Positions 8,791 through 17,431 of a stretch of 51,380 nucleotides of DNA are shown piece after piece. Made by a program: the position numbers and the translations under genes. Source of the stretch: Coriobacteriia bacterium. Its GTDB lineage: Bacteria; Actinomycetota; Coriobacteriia; Anaerosomatales; SLCP01. A model generated the notes under the pieces. That model did not search any database. It was not told the DNA's origin and saw only the letters and a list, made by a program, of their open reading frames with translations. Location of the stretch: positions 1 to 51,380 of the forward strand of contig JACUUN010000008.1 of the NCBI GenBank assembly GCA_014859265.1, given 5' to 3'. The stretch's first letter is position 1; each line of letters begins with the position of its first letter.

Positions 8791-9342
8791 CTACTCCATG
8801 TTGAAGAGGTCCCTGTCGCGCAGACGCCGCTTGTCCTCAGCGGATACGTCGACATTGATCGGGGTGAGCATGAAGACCTTGTCGGAGACCTTCTGGAGGC
8901 CTCCGTCGACCCCATAGGTAAGTCCGCTCGCGAAGTCGATGAGACGCTTCGCGAGATCGGGCTGGGTCATAGTGAGGTTCATGATGACGGGGGTTCCAGA
9001 CTTCAGCCGGTCGGCTATCGCCTGGGCCTCGGTGAACGTCTTGGGCTCGGTGATGTGCATCTTGACATGGGGCGTCATCGATGCCACGGTGCCGCCCGAG
9101 GGGGCCGGCCTCAACGAGGCCGGCCCACGTTCGTGTTCGGAGTCAGCATCACGACCCAGACGCTTTACATGCCGGCTCTCGGACGCATACGGCGACTCGT
9201 AGGATGCAGCACGTCGGCCGAAGAAGCCGTCACCGCTTCTCGGCTCCGGAGCCTCATCGTACTCATCATCGTCGTCGTAGTACTCGTCGTCCCAGTCGTC
9301 GGCGAGGCCGAGACGTACCTTGATGTTGTGCCAAAGGCCCAC
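8791..9342 (-). CDS. sepF: SepF, membrane anchor for FtsZ
   Basis: Binds the FtsZ tail and membrane and bundles protofilaments; the main Z-ring anchor where FtsA is absent, as here. The 183 residues start with a short amphipathic stretch ([13 protein letters not shown]), followed by a very acidic Asp/Tyr-rich linker (14-80). The conserved DUF552 core (about 88-170) includes [20 protein letters not shown]. It is transcribed between yggS and proC. Confidence 0.94.
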   Translation of the reverse strand: MGLWHNIKVRLGLADDWDDEYYDDDDEYDEAPEPRSGDGFFGRRAASYESPYASESRHVKRLGRDADSEHERGPASLRPAPSGGTVASMTPHVKMHITEPKTFTEAQAIADRLKSGTPVIMNLTMTQPDLAKRLIDFASGLTYGVDGGLQKVSDKVFMLTPINVDVSAEDKRRLRDRDLFNME

Positions 9343-9365
9343 GTGAGCCTCCTCGCATGTGCGGG

Positions 9366-10043
9366 CTATCTGCCGAAGAGAGCACTCCCGATGCGGACTA
9401 TGGTAGCGCCCTCCTCCACAGCCACACGGAAGTCGCTCGACATCCCCATCGAAAGCTCTTCTAACTCTACCTTATCCGGCAACGTTGCGCGTAGGGAATC
9501 GCGCACCTCGCGAAGCTCGCGGAAGACCCAACGGACATCCTCGGCACGGGCTAGCGGAGCCATGGTCATGAGACCGCGGACCTCAACGGAGTCCATGTGC
9601 GACGCCTCTTCGAGTGCGTCTGTGAGGTCAGCCGGTACGAAGCCGTGCTTGGACTCCTCTCCTGAAACGTTGACCTGAAACAGCACCGGCTGAATGACGC
9701 CCTGCTCGGTCGCCCGGCGCTCGATGTGCGAGAGCAGCCTAAGCGAGTCGACTGAGTGGATCAGGCAGGCCTTCCCTACGACGTCTTTGACCTTGTTCGT
9801 CTGAAGCGTGCCGATGAAGTGCCAGCGCGCCTCGGGAAAGAGCCCGTATTTGCCCAGGAACTCCTGGACGCGGTTCTCGCCGAAGTCTCGAATCCCTGCC
9901 GCGAGCGCGGCACGGACCTCGGCAACTCCCACGGTCTTGGTAACGGCGATGATCGTCACTTCGTCGAAGTGGCGTCCGCTGGCGTCAGCCGCATCCGCAA
10001 CCTGCCTGCGGACCGCTTCGTATCGCACTGCGACAGACGACAT
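9366..10043 (-). CDS. yggS: YggS-family PLP-binding protein
   Basis: A 225-residue single-domain pyridoxal-phosphate protein (PLPBP/YggS/YlmE family) involved in vitamin B6 and amino-acid homeostasis. The PLP lysine is K36 in IIAVTKT; further family features are [20 protein letters not shown] and SMGMSSDF. I chose ATG at 10043 because the longer frame runs into phoU. The start lies four bases after the phoU stop, with GAGGAG somewhat distant (about 14 bases), so coupling from phoU is likely. In other actinomycetes pgeF directly precedes this gene; here pstSCAB-phoU intervenes. Confidence 0.93.
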   Translation of the reverse strand: MSSVAVRYEAVRRQVADAADASGRHFDEVTIIAVTKTVGVAEVRAALAAGIRDFGENRVQEFLGKYGLFPEARWHFIGTLQTNKVKDVVGKACLIHSVDSLRLLSHIERRATEQGVIQPVLFQVNVSGEESKHGFVPADLTDALEEASHMDSVEVRGLMTMAPLARAEDVRWVFRELREVRDSLRATLPDKVELEELSMGMSSDFRVAVEEGATIVRIGSALFGR

Positions 10044-10047
10044 GGGG

Positions 10048-10716
10048 CTAGCCGGTCTCCTCGTCGCTGTCGTGCAGGGCGTCGAACTCACCAGTCACGA
10101 GATAGGCGATTCGCTCGCCGATGTCCACCGCGTTATCTGCGATGCGCTCGAGATAGCGGCTCGCGAGCACCATCGACGAGGCCCACTCGATATCCTCTTC
10201 ATCCTGCAGCCGGGCGAGCTCACGGAAGAACTGCTTGTAGAGATGATCAATCGGCTCGTCGAGATCCTGGAGCTTGCGGGCGAGTTCGAGGTCGTTCTTC
10301 TCCAGGGCCTCACAGGTGGCATCGAGCACCCGGTAGACAAGGTTGCCCTGCGCCTGAATGAGATCGTAGAGCGTCTGTGGACCGCGCCGGTCCGCCGTGC
10401 GCTTCGCCGCGCGTGCGATGTTCACGCCGAGGTCGGCCATGCGCTCAAGGTGAAGCGCGATGTAGGTGAGTGAGTGGAGCAGGCGCAGGTCCCGCGCGAC
10501 CGGGAACTGGGTGGCAGTGACCTCGATTGCGTGCTCCTCGACCTGCAGCGTGCGGCGGTCGATCTCCGCATCTCCGGCAATCACCTTCTCCGCGAGGTCG
10601 ACATCGCCTTCCACGAGGGAAGTCACAGCATCGCGGGTCACACCGGTGACCGCACGCCCGATAGAGAGGACCTCCACCTTGAGGTCCTTGAGTTCCTGCC
10701 TGAATGCTTCACGCAT
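10048..10716 (-). CDS. phoU: Phosphate signalling regulator PhoU
   Basis: A peripheral cytoplasmic protein linking the Pst transporter to the phosphate-sensing kinase and limiting phosphate uptake. Its 222 residues form two PhoU three-helix repeats, with the metal-binding pattern LERMADLGVNIA in the first and YLERIADNAVDIGERI in the second. It lies 84 bases after pstB, with its own candidate promoter and Pho-box-like repeats in that gap. No PhoR/PhoP kinase-regulator pair is in the window. Confidence 0.95.
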   Translation of the reverse strand: MREAFRQELKDLKVEVLSIGRAVTGVTRDAVTSLVEGDVDLAEKVIAGDAEIDRRTLQVEEHAIEVTATQFPVARDLRLLHSLTYIALHLERMADLGVNIARAAKRTADRRGPQTLYDLIQAQGNLVYRVLDATCEALEKNDLELARKLQDLDEPIDHLYKQFFRELARLQDEEDIEWASSMVLASRYLERIADNAVDIGERIAYLVTGEFDALHDSDEETG

Positions 10717-10757
10717 GGTTGCGGTTCAGCTCCTTCAACTGTGGTTCGATCGCCTCT

Positions 10758-10806
10758 AGTATACCGCTGCAACCGGCAGAAACCCGCAGTTCACCGATGT
10801 TTAACC
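10758..10806 (-). promoter_or_regulatory. Candidate PhoP-type box array and -10 for phoU
   Basis: On the plus strand ACC triplets in similar contexts begin at 10772, 10782, 10793 and 10804, giving repeats with 10-11 base spacing: AACCGGCAG, AACCCGCAG, TCACCGATG, TAACCAAAG. The GTTCACC at 10789-10795 resembles the Streptomyces PHO-box half site. Seven bases closer to phoU is TATACT (10763-10758), a good -10 without a good -35. Direct repeats of 11 bp replacing the -35 are typical of PhoB/PhoP-activated promoters. The array starts at the pstB stop codon. Recognition by PhoP is inference. Confidence 0.45.
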
Positions 10807-11604
10807 AAAGCGTCCGGTGATGTAGTCCTCCGTCCGGCGGTCCTTCGGTGATGTGAAGATGTTCGCGGTGCGGTCGTACTCGACAAGCACGGCCGGCTCA
10901 CCCGCCATCTCCTGCAGAAAGAAGGCAGTGAAGTCGCTCACGCGCGCCGCCTGTTGCATGTTGTGCGTCACGATGACGATGGTGATGCGGTCCTTGAGCT
11001 CGGCCATCAGATCTTCGATCTTCTGCACCGAGGTGGGGTCGATCGCCGAGCACGGCTCGTCCATGAGCATGACCTCCGGCTCGACCGCGAGCACGCGTGC
11101 GATGCACAGCCGCTGCTGCTGGCCGCCGGAGAGCGCGAGCCCGTTGCGACCGAGGATGTCCTTCGTCTCTTTCCAGAGGTTCGCCCGCTCAAGCGAGGTC
11201 TGCACGATCTTGTCGAGGTCGGCCTTCTTCACACCCTGGAGGCGCGGCCCGAACGCAACGTTGTCGTAGATCGACATCGGGAAGGGGTTCGGCTGCTGGA
11301 AGATCATACCGATGCGGCGTCTTAAGTCCACGGGGTCGACCCCAGCGGCGTAGATGTCCTGGCCGTCCAGGGTGATGCGGCCCTCGGCACGCGCGCCGGG
11401 GATGAGATCGTTCATCCGGTTGAAGCAGCGCAGAAAGGTTGACTTGCCACACCCCGACGGCCCGATGAACGCGGTGACCGCCTTCTCTTTGATGCCGACG
11501 GTGATGTCGGTGAGTGCATGGAAGTCGCCGTAGAAGAAGTCCAGTCCTTTGACGGTGATCTTCTCCAGCGCGTCGTCCGGCACTGGTGTCGAGCGGTAGG
11601 ACAT
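10801..11604 (-). CDS. pstB: Phosphate ABC transporter ATPase PstB
   Basis: ATP-binding subunit powering high-affinity phosphate import. The 267 residues show Walker [10 protein letters not shown] (48-56), the Q-loop in IFQQPNPFP, signature LSGGQQQR (158-165), Walker B VMLMDEP (178-184) and the H-loop VTHNM. PstB-specific [12 protein letters not shown] and DEPCSAIDP are present. I chose ATG at 11604, with GGAAGG about ten bases upstream inside the pstA end; GTG at 11613 is an alternative. It overlaps nothing essential and follows pstA directly. Confidence 0.96.
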   Translation of the reverse strand: MSYRSTPVPDDALEKITVKGLDFFYGDFHALTDITVGIKEKAVTAFIGPSGCGKSTFLRCFNRMNDLIPGARAEGRITLDGQDIYAAGVDPVDLRRRIGMIFQQPNPFPMSIYDNVAFGPRLQGVKKADLDKIVQTSLERANLWKETKDILGRNGLALSGGQQQRLCIARVLAVEPEVMLMDEPCSAIDPTSVQKIEDLMAELKDRITIVIVTHNMQQAARVSDFTAFFLQEMAGEPAVLVEYDRTANIFTSPKDRRTEDYITGRFG

Positions 11605-11609
11605 CAGGT

Positions 11610-12434
11610 TCACACCTTCCGGTTCCGGCGCAGGAAGTAGCGCGCCCCGAGGTTGAAGGTCAGGATCAAGATCATGAGTAACAGCGCGGTCCCGTATGCG
11701 GCGGGCAGATTGATGCCCTCCATCGCGAGAAGGTAGAGGTGGACCGTCATCGGGCGGCCCGAGTCGAACAGCGTGATCGGCAGGTTGATGGCCTGACCCA
11801 TGGTGTAGATGACCACAGCGGTCTCTCCCACGGCGCGCCCAGTGGCCAGGATGATGCCGGTGACGATGCGCGGCATCGAAGCCGGCAGAACACTGCGGCT
11901 CACAACCTGCCACTTCGTCGCGCCGAGACCGTATGAGCCCCATCGGATGTACTTGGGAACGGCGCGAATGGCCTCTTCTGTCGTACGCATGACAATCGGG
12001 AGCATGAGGAAGGAGAGCGCAAGGGCCGCCGAGAGCATCGAGAAACCGATGCCCGCGGCCTCGACGAAGAGCGCGAGACCGAAGAGGCCCATGACGATAG
12101 AGGGAACGCTTGCGAGCGAGTCCGCCGCAAAACGGATGGTATTCACCAGGCGCCCCTGCACCGCGTACTCGGCGAGGTATACCGCAGCCAGAATGGCGAT
12201 GGGAGTGACGATCACCATGGCGAGCACCGTCACGTACATCGTGGAGACGATCGTCGGCCAGATACCGCCCTCAGCCGCCACACCCTCCGGCCACGTGAAG
12301 ATGAACTTCGGCGTGAGCTCGCCGATGCCGTTAACGAAGACGTAGAGGATCACGGTGCCGAGGACCGCTACTGTGACGATGGCGGCAATCCACAGCAGCG
12401 TGAGCGCGATGGCGTTTGCGATATTCTTCTTCAT
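11610..12434 (-). CDS. pstA: Phosphate ABC transporter permease PstA
   Basis: One of the two membrane channel subunits of the Pst importer. The 274 residues form about six helices. The cytoplasmic coupling loop contains the typical [20 protein letters not shown] and the [14 protein letters not shown]-like sequence seen as [12 protein letters not shown]. The start overlaps the pstC stop (ATGA), so translation is coupled. Normal family length. Confidence 0.95.
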   Translation of the reverse strand: MKKNIANAIALTLLWIAAIVTVAVLGTVILYVFVNGIGELTPKFIFTWPEGVAAEGGIWPTIVSTMYVTVLAMVIVTPIAILAAVYLAEYAVQGRLVNTIRFAADSLASVPSIVMGLFGLALFVEAAGIGFSMLSAALALSFLMLPIVMRTTEEAIRAVPKYIRWGSYGLGATKWQVVSRSVLPASMPRIVTGIILATGRAVGETAVVIYTMGQAINLPITLFDSGRPMTVHLYLLAMEGINLPAAYGTALLLMILILTFNLGARYFLRRNRKV

Positions 12435-13351
12435 CGTCCGGACTCGATCGAGGTCTGAAAACGAGACATCAGACGCACGAGGGCCACGAGGCCCATCGAA
12501 GCCAGGAAGAGCACGATCGCCATGCCGAAGAGCGCAGTACGGTGCATGCCCGCCGCGTACGGCATGTCCATGACGATCTGGGTGGTAAGAGTAGCGATGG
12601 GTGCAGCGATCGACTCGGGAAAGACCGGGGCGTTACCCACGACCATGAGCACCGCCATGGTCTCGCCGATGGCCCGACCCATGCCTAGGATGATCGCATC
12701 GATGATGCCGATCTTGGCCGCGGGGATGAGCACTTTGTAGATGGTCTGCCACGTCGTGGCCCCCATCGCATAGCTCGCCTCGCGGATGCCTGGCGGGACC
12801 GAGCGCAGCGCGTCCTCGGACAGCGTGGCGATGGTCGGGACGATCATGATGGCGAGGATGAACCACGCCGTCACAGCACCGAATCCGAGGCCATCCGTGA
12901 AGTTCGCAACTATCGGTCGCAGAATGATGAGACCGAAGAATCCGTAGATGACCGAGGGGATGCCGGCGAGCAACTCGACCGCCGGGCGCACGATGGCTCT
13001 AACCCGCGGAGTGGCGATCTCCGAGAGAAACACCGCGGTGCCAACCGCGAGCGGTGTGCCGATGACCAGCGCACCAAGCATGACAACGACGGTTCCCCAG
13101 ATGAGGGGGAGTATGCCGAAGATGCCGTCGGTCGGATTCCACTCTGTACCGGAGAGGAACGACCACGGGCCGACCTCAGCAAAGGCGGGCCAGCCACGCA
13201 AGCCGACAAAGGCAAAGATCAGCAGCACCCCGGCGACCGCGACGCATGCGCAGACGAGGAACAGATTCTTGAGCCCGATCTCTTTGAGGTGAGTCGCGCG
13301 CGAGACCAACCGGAGCTTGTTCTCCGTGGGTATGGAGGGTAGCGATGCCAT
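12431..13351 (-). CDS. pstC: Phosphate ABC transporter permease PstC
   Basis: The second membrane channel subunit of the Pst importer, 306 residues with about six helices after a 30-residue cytoplasmic N-terminus. The coupling loop shows SEDALRSVPPGIREASYAMG and GMGRAIGETMAVLMVVGNAP, both characteristic of PstC. It begins immediately after the pstS stop and ends in a four-base overlap with pstA. Confidence 0.95.
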   Translation of the reverse strand: MASLPSIPTENKLRLVSRATHLKEIGLKNLFLVCACVAVAGVLLIFAFVGLRGWPAFAEVGPWSFLSGTEWNPTDGIFGILPLIWGTVVVMLGALVIGTPLAVGTAVFLSEIATPRVRAIVRPAVELLAGIPSVIYGFFGLIILRPIVANFTDGLGFGAVTAWFILAIMIVPTIATLSEDALRSVPPGIREASYAMGATTWQTIYKVLIPAAKIGIIDAIILGMGRAIGETMAVLMVVGNAPVFPESIAAPIATLTTQIVMDMPYAAGMHRTALFGMAIVLFLASMGLVALVRLMSRFQTSIESGR

Positions 13352-14230
13352 CTAGGAGCCCTTACGCGAGATGGGAGTGAACCCGGCGTCGCGAACCACT
13401 GTTGACTGGACCTCGCCGGACAGCACGAAATCGATGAAGTCACGCGCAAGCCCCACGGGCTCGCCCATGGTATAGAAGTGCAGCAACCGCTGAAGCGGAT
13501 AGGTCCCCGAGACAACGGTCTCGGTCGTAGGCACGACACCGTCGATTGCAACGACTTTCACCTCGTCATTGACGAAGCCGAGGGAGATGTAGCCGATTGC
13601 ACCCCTGGCGTTCGACACGACGGAGCGGACCTGGCCGGTACCCGGGAGGACCGCAGCCGTCCGGTCGAAGGACTCATCCCCCATCACGATCTTGTGAAAC
13701 GCCTCGCGCGTACCCGACGCCTCGTCACGATTGACGAGGCCGATCTCCTTGTCGCGGCCGCCGACCTCCGACCAGTTCCTGATCTCCCCGGAGAAGATAG
13801 CCCGCACCTGAGTGGTCGTGAGTTCTTCGATCGGGTTGTCGGGGTTCACGATCACGACGATGGCGTCGTATGCAATCGGCGTGTCGTAGAGCCCGAGATC
13901 CTCCTCGGCAGGCTTGAGGTCACGAGAAGATGTCCCGATGTCCGAGGAGCCGGCGGAGACCGTCTCGATGCCTGCCGAGGAGCCGAGGCCGGAAACGAGT
14001 ACCTTACGGTCCGGATGTCGGTCGTGGTACATCTCTCCGGCTATCTCGGCGATGGGCAGGATAGTGGTCGAACCAGTGACCACGAGCTCAGTGTCGACCG
14101 ACCGCTCCCGATCGCACCCGACTGCACCGGAAAGAAGTAACGAAAGAAAAACACACGCCATCACTCGGGCGAGCGCGGCTGCGTGAGGGGGCCGGTTGAT
14201 TGTGTTCGGCCTCGTAAGCCGGTTTGTCAT
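13352..14230 (-). CDS. pstS: Phosphate-binding lipoprotein PstS
   Basis: Extracytoplasmic phosphate receptor. The 292 residues begin with a basic N-region, a hydrophobic stretch and a lipobox-like SGAVGC with Cys39, so it should be lipid-anchored after LspA cleavage. Phosphate-binding loops GSTTILPIAE, GSSAGIETV and RDEASGTREAF are visible. The ATG directly abuts the pgeF stop (TAGATG), with GAGGG a little upstream. I see no separate promoter between them, so pstS may be read from the pgeF transcript. A later start at the ATG encoding M24 would leave a shorter signal peptide and cannot be excluded. Confidence 0.95.
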   Translation of the reverse strand: MTNRLTRPNTINRPPHAAALARVMACVFLSLLLSGAVGCDRERSVDTELVVTGSTTILPIAEIAGEMYHDRHPDRKVLVSGLGSSAGIETVSAGSSDIGTSSRDLKPAEEDLGLYDTPIAYDAIVVIVNPDNPIEELTTTQVRAIFSGEIRNWSEVGGRDKEIGLVNRDEASGTREAFHKIVMGDESFDRTAAVLPGTGQVRSVVSNARGAIGYISLGFVNDEVKVVAIDGVVPTTETVVSGTYPLQRLLHFYTMGEPVGLARDFIDFVLSGEVQSTVVRDAGFTPISRKGS

Positions 14231-15076
14231 CTACTCGCCCTCTGTGATAACAGCGAGTGCACCGTGCCTTCCGGTCACCAGGGCAGCACGATACGAGAAG
14301 AACCTGTCAGTGTGATCACGGGTGCACAATCCCACCTCTGCGATGCGTCCACGAGGCACACCGCTTCGGGTGAGACTCTCTCGGACCGCCGCAGTGAGAT
14401 CGAGCTGCCCGTCGACCGCGCCGATGGTATCAAATGTGTTACAGAATTGCGAAAGTATTCCTTCACCGACTTCGTAGCAGCAGCACCCGATGTGCGGACC
14501 GACGTAGACACGCAGATCGGACGGCTCGCATCCGACGTGTGCAGCGAGCGTCCTCGCCGCAGCACCAGGCAGCTGATTGAGGGCTCCCCGCCACCCGGCG
14601 TGCGCTACGCAGACTGCGTAGCGTGGGCGTAGTGCAACTAGCACCACGGGCACGCAATCCGCGTAGAGCATCAGGAGTGGGAGTCCGACTGTGTCGGTGA
14701 GGAGGGCATCCGTGGCCGAGATCGGTAGCGCGCCACGCGTGAACGCACCGGCTCCTGCGTCGCCGCGGGTCACCACAGTGATGCGCTCCCCGTGAACCTG
14801 CTCGGCAGTGACAAGGTTCCGGCGCAGCTCCGGGATGCCGATCGCCTCGAGGAGTAGCGTTCTGTTGGCATCCACCGCATCGGGATCGTCGCCGACATGG
14901 GCAGCGAGGTCGAGCGAATCGAACGGGGTCTGACTCACGCCTCCGCCGCGCTCTGAGAACGCAACGATCACCCCGCTCTCGGCGAGACAAGTGTCCGTCC
15001 AGACGGCCACGCCTCCCGGACACGAACGGCGTTCGAGTGAAGGAAGGGACGCCCAGGTGTCGTTTTCTCCGGCCAT
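14231..15076 (-). CDS. pgeF: PgeF/YfiH multicopper-like purine nucleosidase
   Basis: Member of the YfiH/YlmD 'laccase domain' family. Characterised members act on purine nucleosides, and E. coli PgeF is reported to remove misincorporated L-Ser from peptidoglycan precursors. The zinc ligands of the family are visible: His95 (EQVHGE), Cys141 (ADCVP) and His159 (AHAGWRG). The length of 281 is slightly above the usual 240-270 because of an N-terminal extension. In actinomycetes it normally follows ftsZ directly. Here it is separated from ftsZ by an opposing gene, and a TATCAT box lies eight bases before the start, so it may have its own near-leaderless promoter. Confidence 0.92.
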   Translation of the reverse strand: MAGENDTWASLPSLERRSCPGGVAVWTDTCLAESGVIVAFSERGGGVSQTPFDSLDLAAHVGDDPDAVDANRTLLLEAIGIPELRRNLVTAEQVHGERITVVTRGDAGAGAFTRGALPISATDALLTDTVGLPLLMLYADCVPVVLVALRPRYAVCVAHAGWRGALNQLPGAAARTLAAHVGCEPSDLRVYVGPHIGCCCYEVGEGILSQFCNTFDTIGAVDGQLDLTAAVRESLTRSGVPRGRIAEVGLCTRDHTDRFFSYRAALVTGRHGALAVITEGE

Positions 15077-15151
15077 TCATGGAATGATACCCGGAGTGGC
15101 CATGCGGTTCGGTCACTCCATCACGTATCAGAGCTACACAGGAGGCTGGAG

Positions 15152-16027
15152 ATGGATGTTGGCAGGGGTCTCGGAGCGCCATTCAAAGATCCGGCTTGGG
15201 TGACGAAGGCGCTGCTCGGCGGTGTCTGGGCTGTCGTACCGTTCACAGGTTTCGCGCTGACCGGATACTACCTCGACTACATCCGCAACACGGCGCATGG
15301 GAAGGAGACTCCCTTGCCCGAGTGGAGCATGTTCGGACGCTTCTGGGTCCGCGGGCTGCTCGCCTCGATCGCGGTGTTCGTGTACATGCTGCCCGCGTTC
15401 GTGCTGATGGTTTTCGGAGTCCTCTCTTTCATCCCTGTCGCCGTGGTAACCGATTCGGGTTCGCTGGATTCGGGCGGCGGATTGGAGGCTCTGTTCGCCG
15501 GCGGACTGTGCCTCGTATTCGCCCTGGCGATGATCTACATGGTCGGGGTGTGGATCTTTACCGCCGCCGCACTCACCCACTACGCGATGCACGAGGAGTT
15601 CGGAACGGCATTCGCGTTCGGCGAGATCAAGCGACGCCTCTCGATCCCCGGCTCGGCCTACGCGACCGCGCTCATCATGAGTGTCGTCATCGCAGTCGTT
15701 GCCGGCACCGTCTCGAGTACCGTTACGGCTGTCCTCTTCGTGATACCCATCCTTGGTTGGATCGCCGGCGTGTTCATAGCCGGAGCGATCGGCTTCATAG
15801 GCTCGCTCATGGCGGCCCACCTCTTCGGGCAGTACGCGGCACGCGCCTACGGGCTACCGGGTCCCGCCGGCGCCTCCGCCGGCTACGTGCCACCGGGCAG
15901 CGCAACCGTCCCTCAACCTCCCACTGCGCCACAGACACCGACGGCACCCGATACACCGGAGGCCAAGGTCGAGCCTGACGCGGCGGTGACCGATACCCCC
16001 GCGGAAGAGGATGCCGGTCGCGACTGA
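15152..16027 (+). CDS. DUF4013-like membrane protein
   Basis: A 291-residue membrane protein resembling DUF4013: the N-terminal half starts FKDPAWVTKALLGG, followed by GYYLDYIRNTAHGKETPLPE, and about six helices run to residue 235. The remaining tail is a Pro/Thr/Ala-rich linker ending in an acidic cluster (EEDAGRD), likely cytoplasmic and disordered. An AGGAGG seven bases before ATG makes the start certain. It is the only plus-strand gene between 1 and 32,400 and separates ftsZ from pgeF. Function unknown. Confidence 0.85.
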   Translation: MDVGRGLGAPFKDPAWVTKALLGGVWAVVPFTGFALTGYYLDYIRNTAHGKETPLPEWSMFGRFWVRGLLASIAVFVYMLPAFVLMVFGVLSFIPVAVVTDSGSLDSGGGLEALFAGGLCLVFALAMIYMVGVWIFTAAALTHYAMHEEFGTAFAFGEIKRRLSIPGSAYATALIMSVVIAVVAGTVSSTVTAVLFVIPILGWIAGVFIAGAIGFIGSLMAAHLFGQYAARAYGLPGPAGASAGYVPPGSATVPQPPTAPQTPTAPDTPEAKVEPDAAVTDTPAEEDAGRD

Positions 16028-16046
16028 GCGCCACCGGGCGAGCAAT

Positions 16047-16084
16047 CACGAAGGACCCGCTACCCACGTGGCGGGCCCTTCGTG
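16047..16084. terminator. Bidirectional terminator hairpin
   Basis: A long stem (CACGAAGG.CCCGC pairing with GCGGG.CCTTCGTG) sits 20 bases after the DUF4013-like stop, between convergent genes. The short T content on either side (TTCGTGTT on the plus strand) makes it a likely terminator for the plus gene and possibly for ftsZ as well. Confidence 0.65.
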
Positions 16085-16100
16085 TTCTGGACCGTAAGGC

Positions 16101-16144
16101 GGATCCCGGAACCACAGGGCCTCGCCGCTGTGGCTCCGGGATCC
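16101..16144 (-). terminator. Hairpin after ftsZ
   Basis: A near-perfect 17-bp inverted repeat (GGATCCCGGAACCACAG against CTGTGGCTCCGGGATCC) lies 14 bases past the ftsZ stop. It lacks a T run but probably ends or stabilises the dcw transcript. Confidence 0.55.
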
Positions 16145-16157
16145 AAGAGGTGCTTCG

Positions 16158-17234
16158 TCAGAAGGAGCGCTTCTTGAGAAATGCGGGGATGTCGAGCTCC
16201 TCCTCGCCGATGGGCTCGAACGTCGGAATGGATGAGCCCTCCTCCTCCACAGCGGCGAATTCCATAGTTTCCTGCTTGCGGCGGCGTCCCTCGAATCCTG
16301 TTGCGATCACCGTGACCCGGATCTGATCCATCATCGAGTCATCGATGACGGCACCGAAGATGATGTTCGCATCCTGATGAGCGGCTGCAGCAACCACCTC
16401 GGCCGCCTCGTTCACCTCGAACAGACCAAGGTCTGAACCGCCCGCAATCGACAGCAGTACACCCTGGGCGCCCTCGATGCTCGACTCGAGCAGTGGGCTG
16501 GATATCGCGGCCTTCGCCGCATCATGCGAACGGTTGTCCCCGGCAGCTATGCCGATGCCCATGAGGGCCGAACCCGCATCAGCCATGATCGTGCGTACAT
16601 CCGCGAAGTCAAGGTTGATGAGACCGGGAACGGTGATGAGATCGGTAATGCCCTGGGTGCCCTGGCGGAGAATGTCGTCAGCGATCCTGAAGGCATCGAG
16701 GATAGATGTCTTCTTCTCGGCGACCTGGAGGAGGCGGTCGTTCGGGATGATGATGAGCGTGTCGACCTTATCCCTGAGCCGATTGATGCCCTCTTCAGCC
16801 TGCAGGGCACGCTTGCGGCCCTCGAACGCGAAGGGACGGGTGACGACACCCACCGTCAGCGCTCCAATCTCCTCCTTGGCGATCTCAGCGATGATCGGCG
16901 CAGCACCCGTACCCGTGCCACCCCCTTCACCGGCAGTGATAAAGACCATGTCGGCGCCTTGCAGCGCCTCCTTGATCTCCCCGCGGTTCTCCTCCGCAGC
17001 CTGCACTCCAACGTCGGGGTCCGCTCCGGCACCAAGGCCCTTCGTCAGATTGACGCCGATATGCACCTTGTAGTCCGCGTCGGACATGAGCAGTGCCTGG
17101 GCGTCCGTGTTCACCGCGATGAACTCGACGCCCTTCACCCCCGCCTCGACCATGCGGTTCACGGCGTTCGTGCCACCGCCTCCGATTCCCAACACCTTGA
17201 TTACAGCGAGGTAGTTCGCGCCCGTATCGAGCAT
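16158..17234 (-). CDS. ftsZ: Cell division tubulin homologue FtsZ
   Basis: GTPase that polymerises into the Z ring. The 358 residues contain the GTP-binding [13 protein letters not shown] (16-28) and the tubulin signature GEGGGTGTG (102-110). The short variable linker is followed by the conserved tail [11 protein letters not shown] that binds SepF and other partners. ATG at 17234 has GGGAGGG five to six bases upstream. It is the last gene of the dcw cluster, 197 bases after ftsQ, with its own candidate promoter in that gap. Confidence 0.98.
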   Translation of the reverse strand: MLDTGANYLAVIKVLGIGGGGTNAVNRMVEAGVKGVEFIAVNTDAQALLMSDADYKVHIGVNLTKGLGAGADPDVGVQAAEENRGEIKEALQGADMVFITAGEGGGTGTGAAPIIAEIAKEEIGALTVGVVTRPFAFEGRKRALQAEEGINRLRDKVDTLIIIPNDRLLQVAEKKTSILDAFRIADDILRQGTQGITDLITVPGLINLDFADVRTIMADAGSALMGIGIAAGDNRSHDAAKAAISSPLLESSIEGAQGVLLSIAGGSDLGLFEVNEAAEVVAAAAHQDANIIFGAVIDDSMMDQIRVTVIATGFEGRRRKQETMEFAAVEEEGSSIPTFEPIGEEELDIPAFLKKRSF

Positions 17235-17294
17235 GGTTTCCCTCCCGGTCCTACCTGGTTCGCCAGCTGATTCGCAGTTACTCTAAACCTCAAC

Positions 17295-17325
17295 TTTACA
17301 CTAATGGTGTCAACGCAACAGTCAA
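17295..17325 (-). promoter_or_regulatory. Candidate ftsZ promoter with 19-bp palindrome
   Basis: On the minus strand TTGACT (17325-17320) and TAGTGT (17303-17298) are spaced by 16 bases. The -10 lies inside a near-perfect inverted repeat, TTGACAC-CATTA-GTGTAAA (17313-17295). This is AT-rich relative to its surroundings. It could be a repressor or activator site for ftsZ. The factor is unknown. Confidence 0.45.
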
Positions 17326-17431
17326 TCTTCGCATAAACCTTATACCATGTGCAACCCCTCTGCAAGAGTGAACTGCACACGCGGTTCCCGGGCGTCCACA
17401 TGGACTGGACTGCGGGTGAGTCCGGAGCGTC

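Noticed and set aside
8350-9678. 442-codon plus-strand open frame across proC, sepF and yggS
   Set aside because: Crosses three well-supported minus-strand genes and has no recognisable domain.
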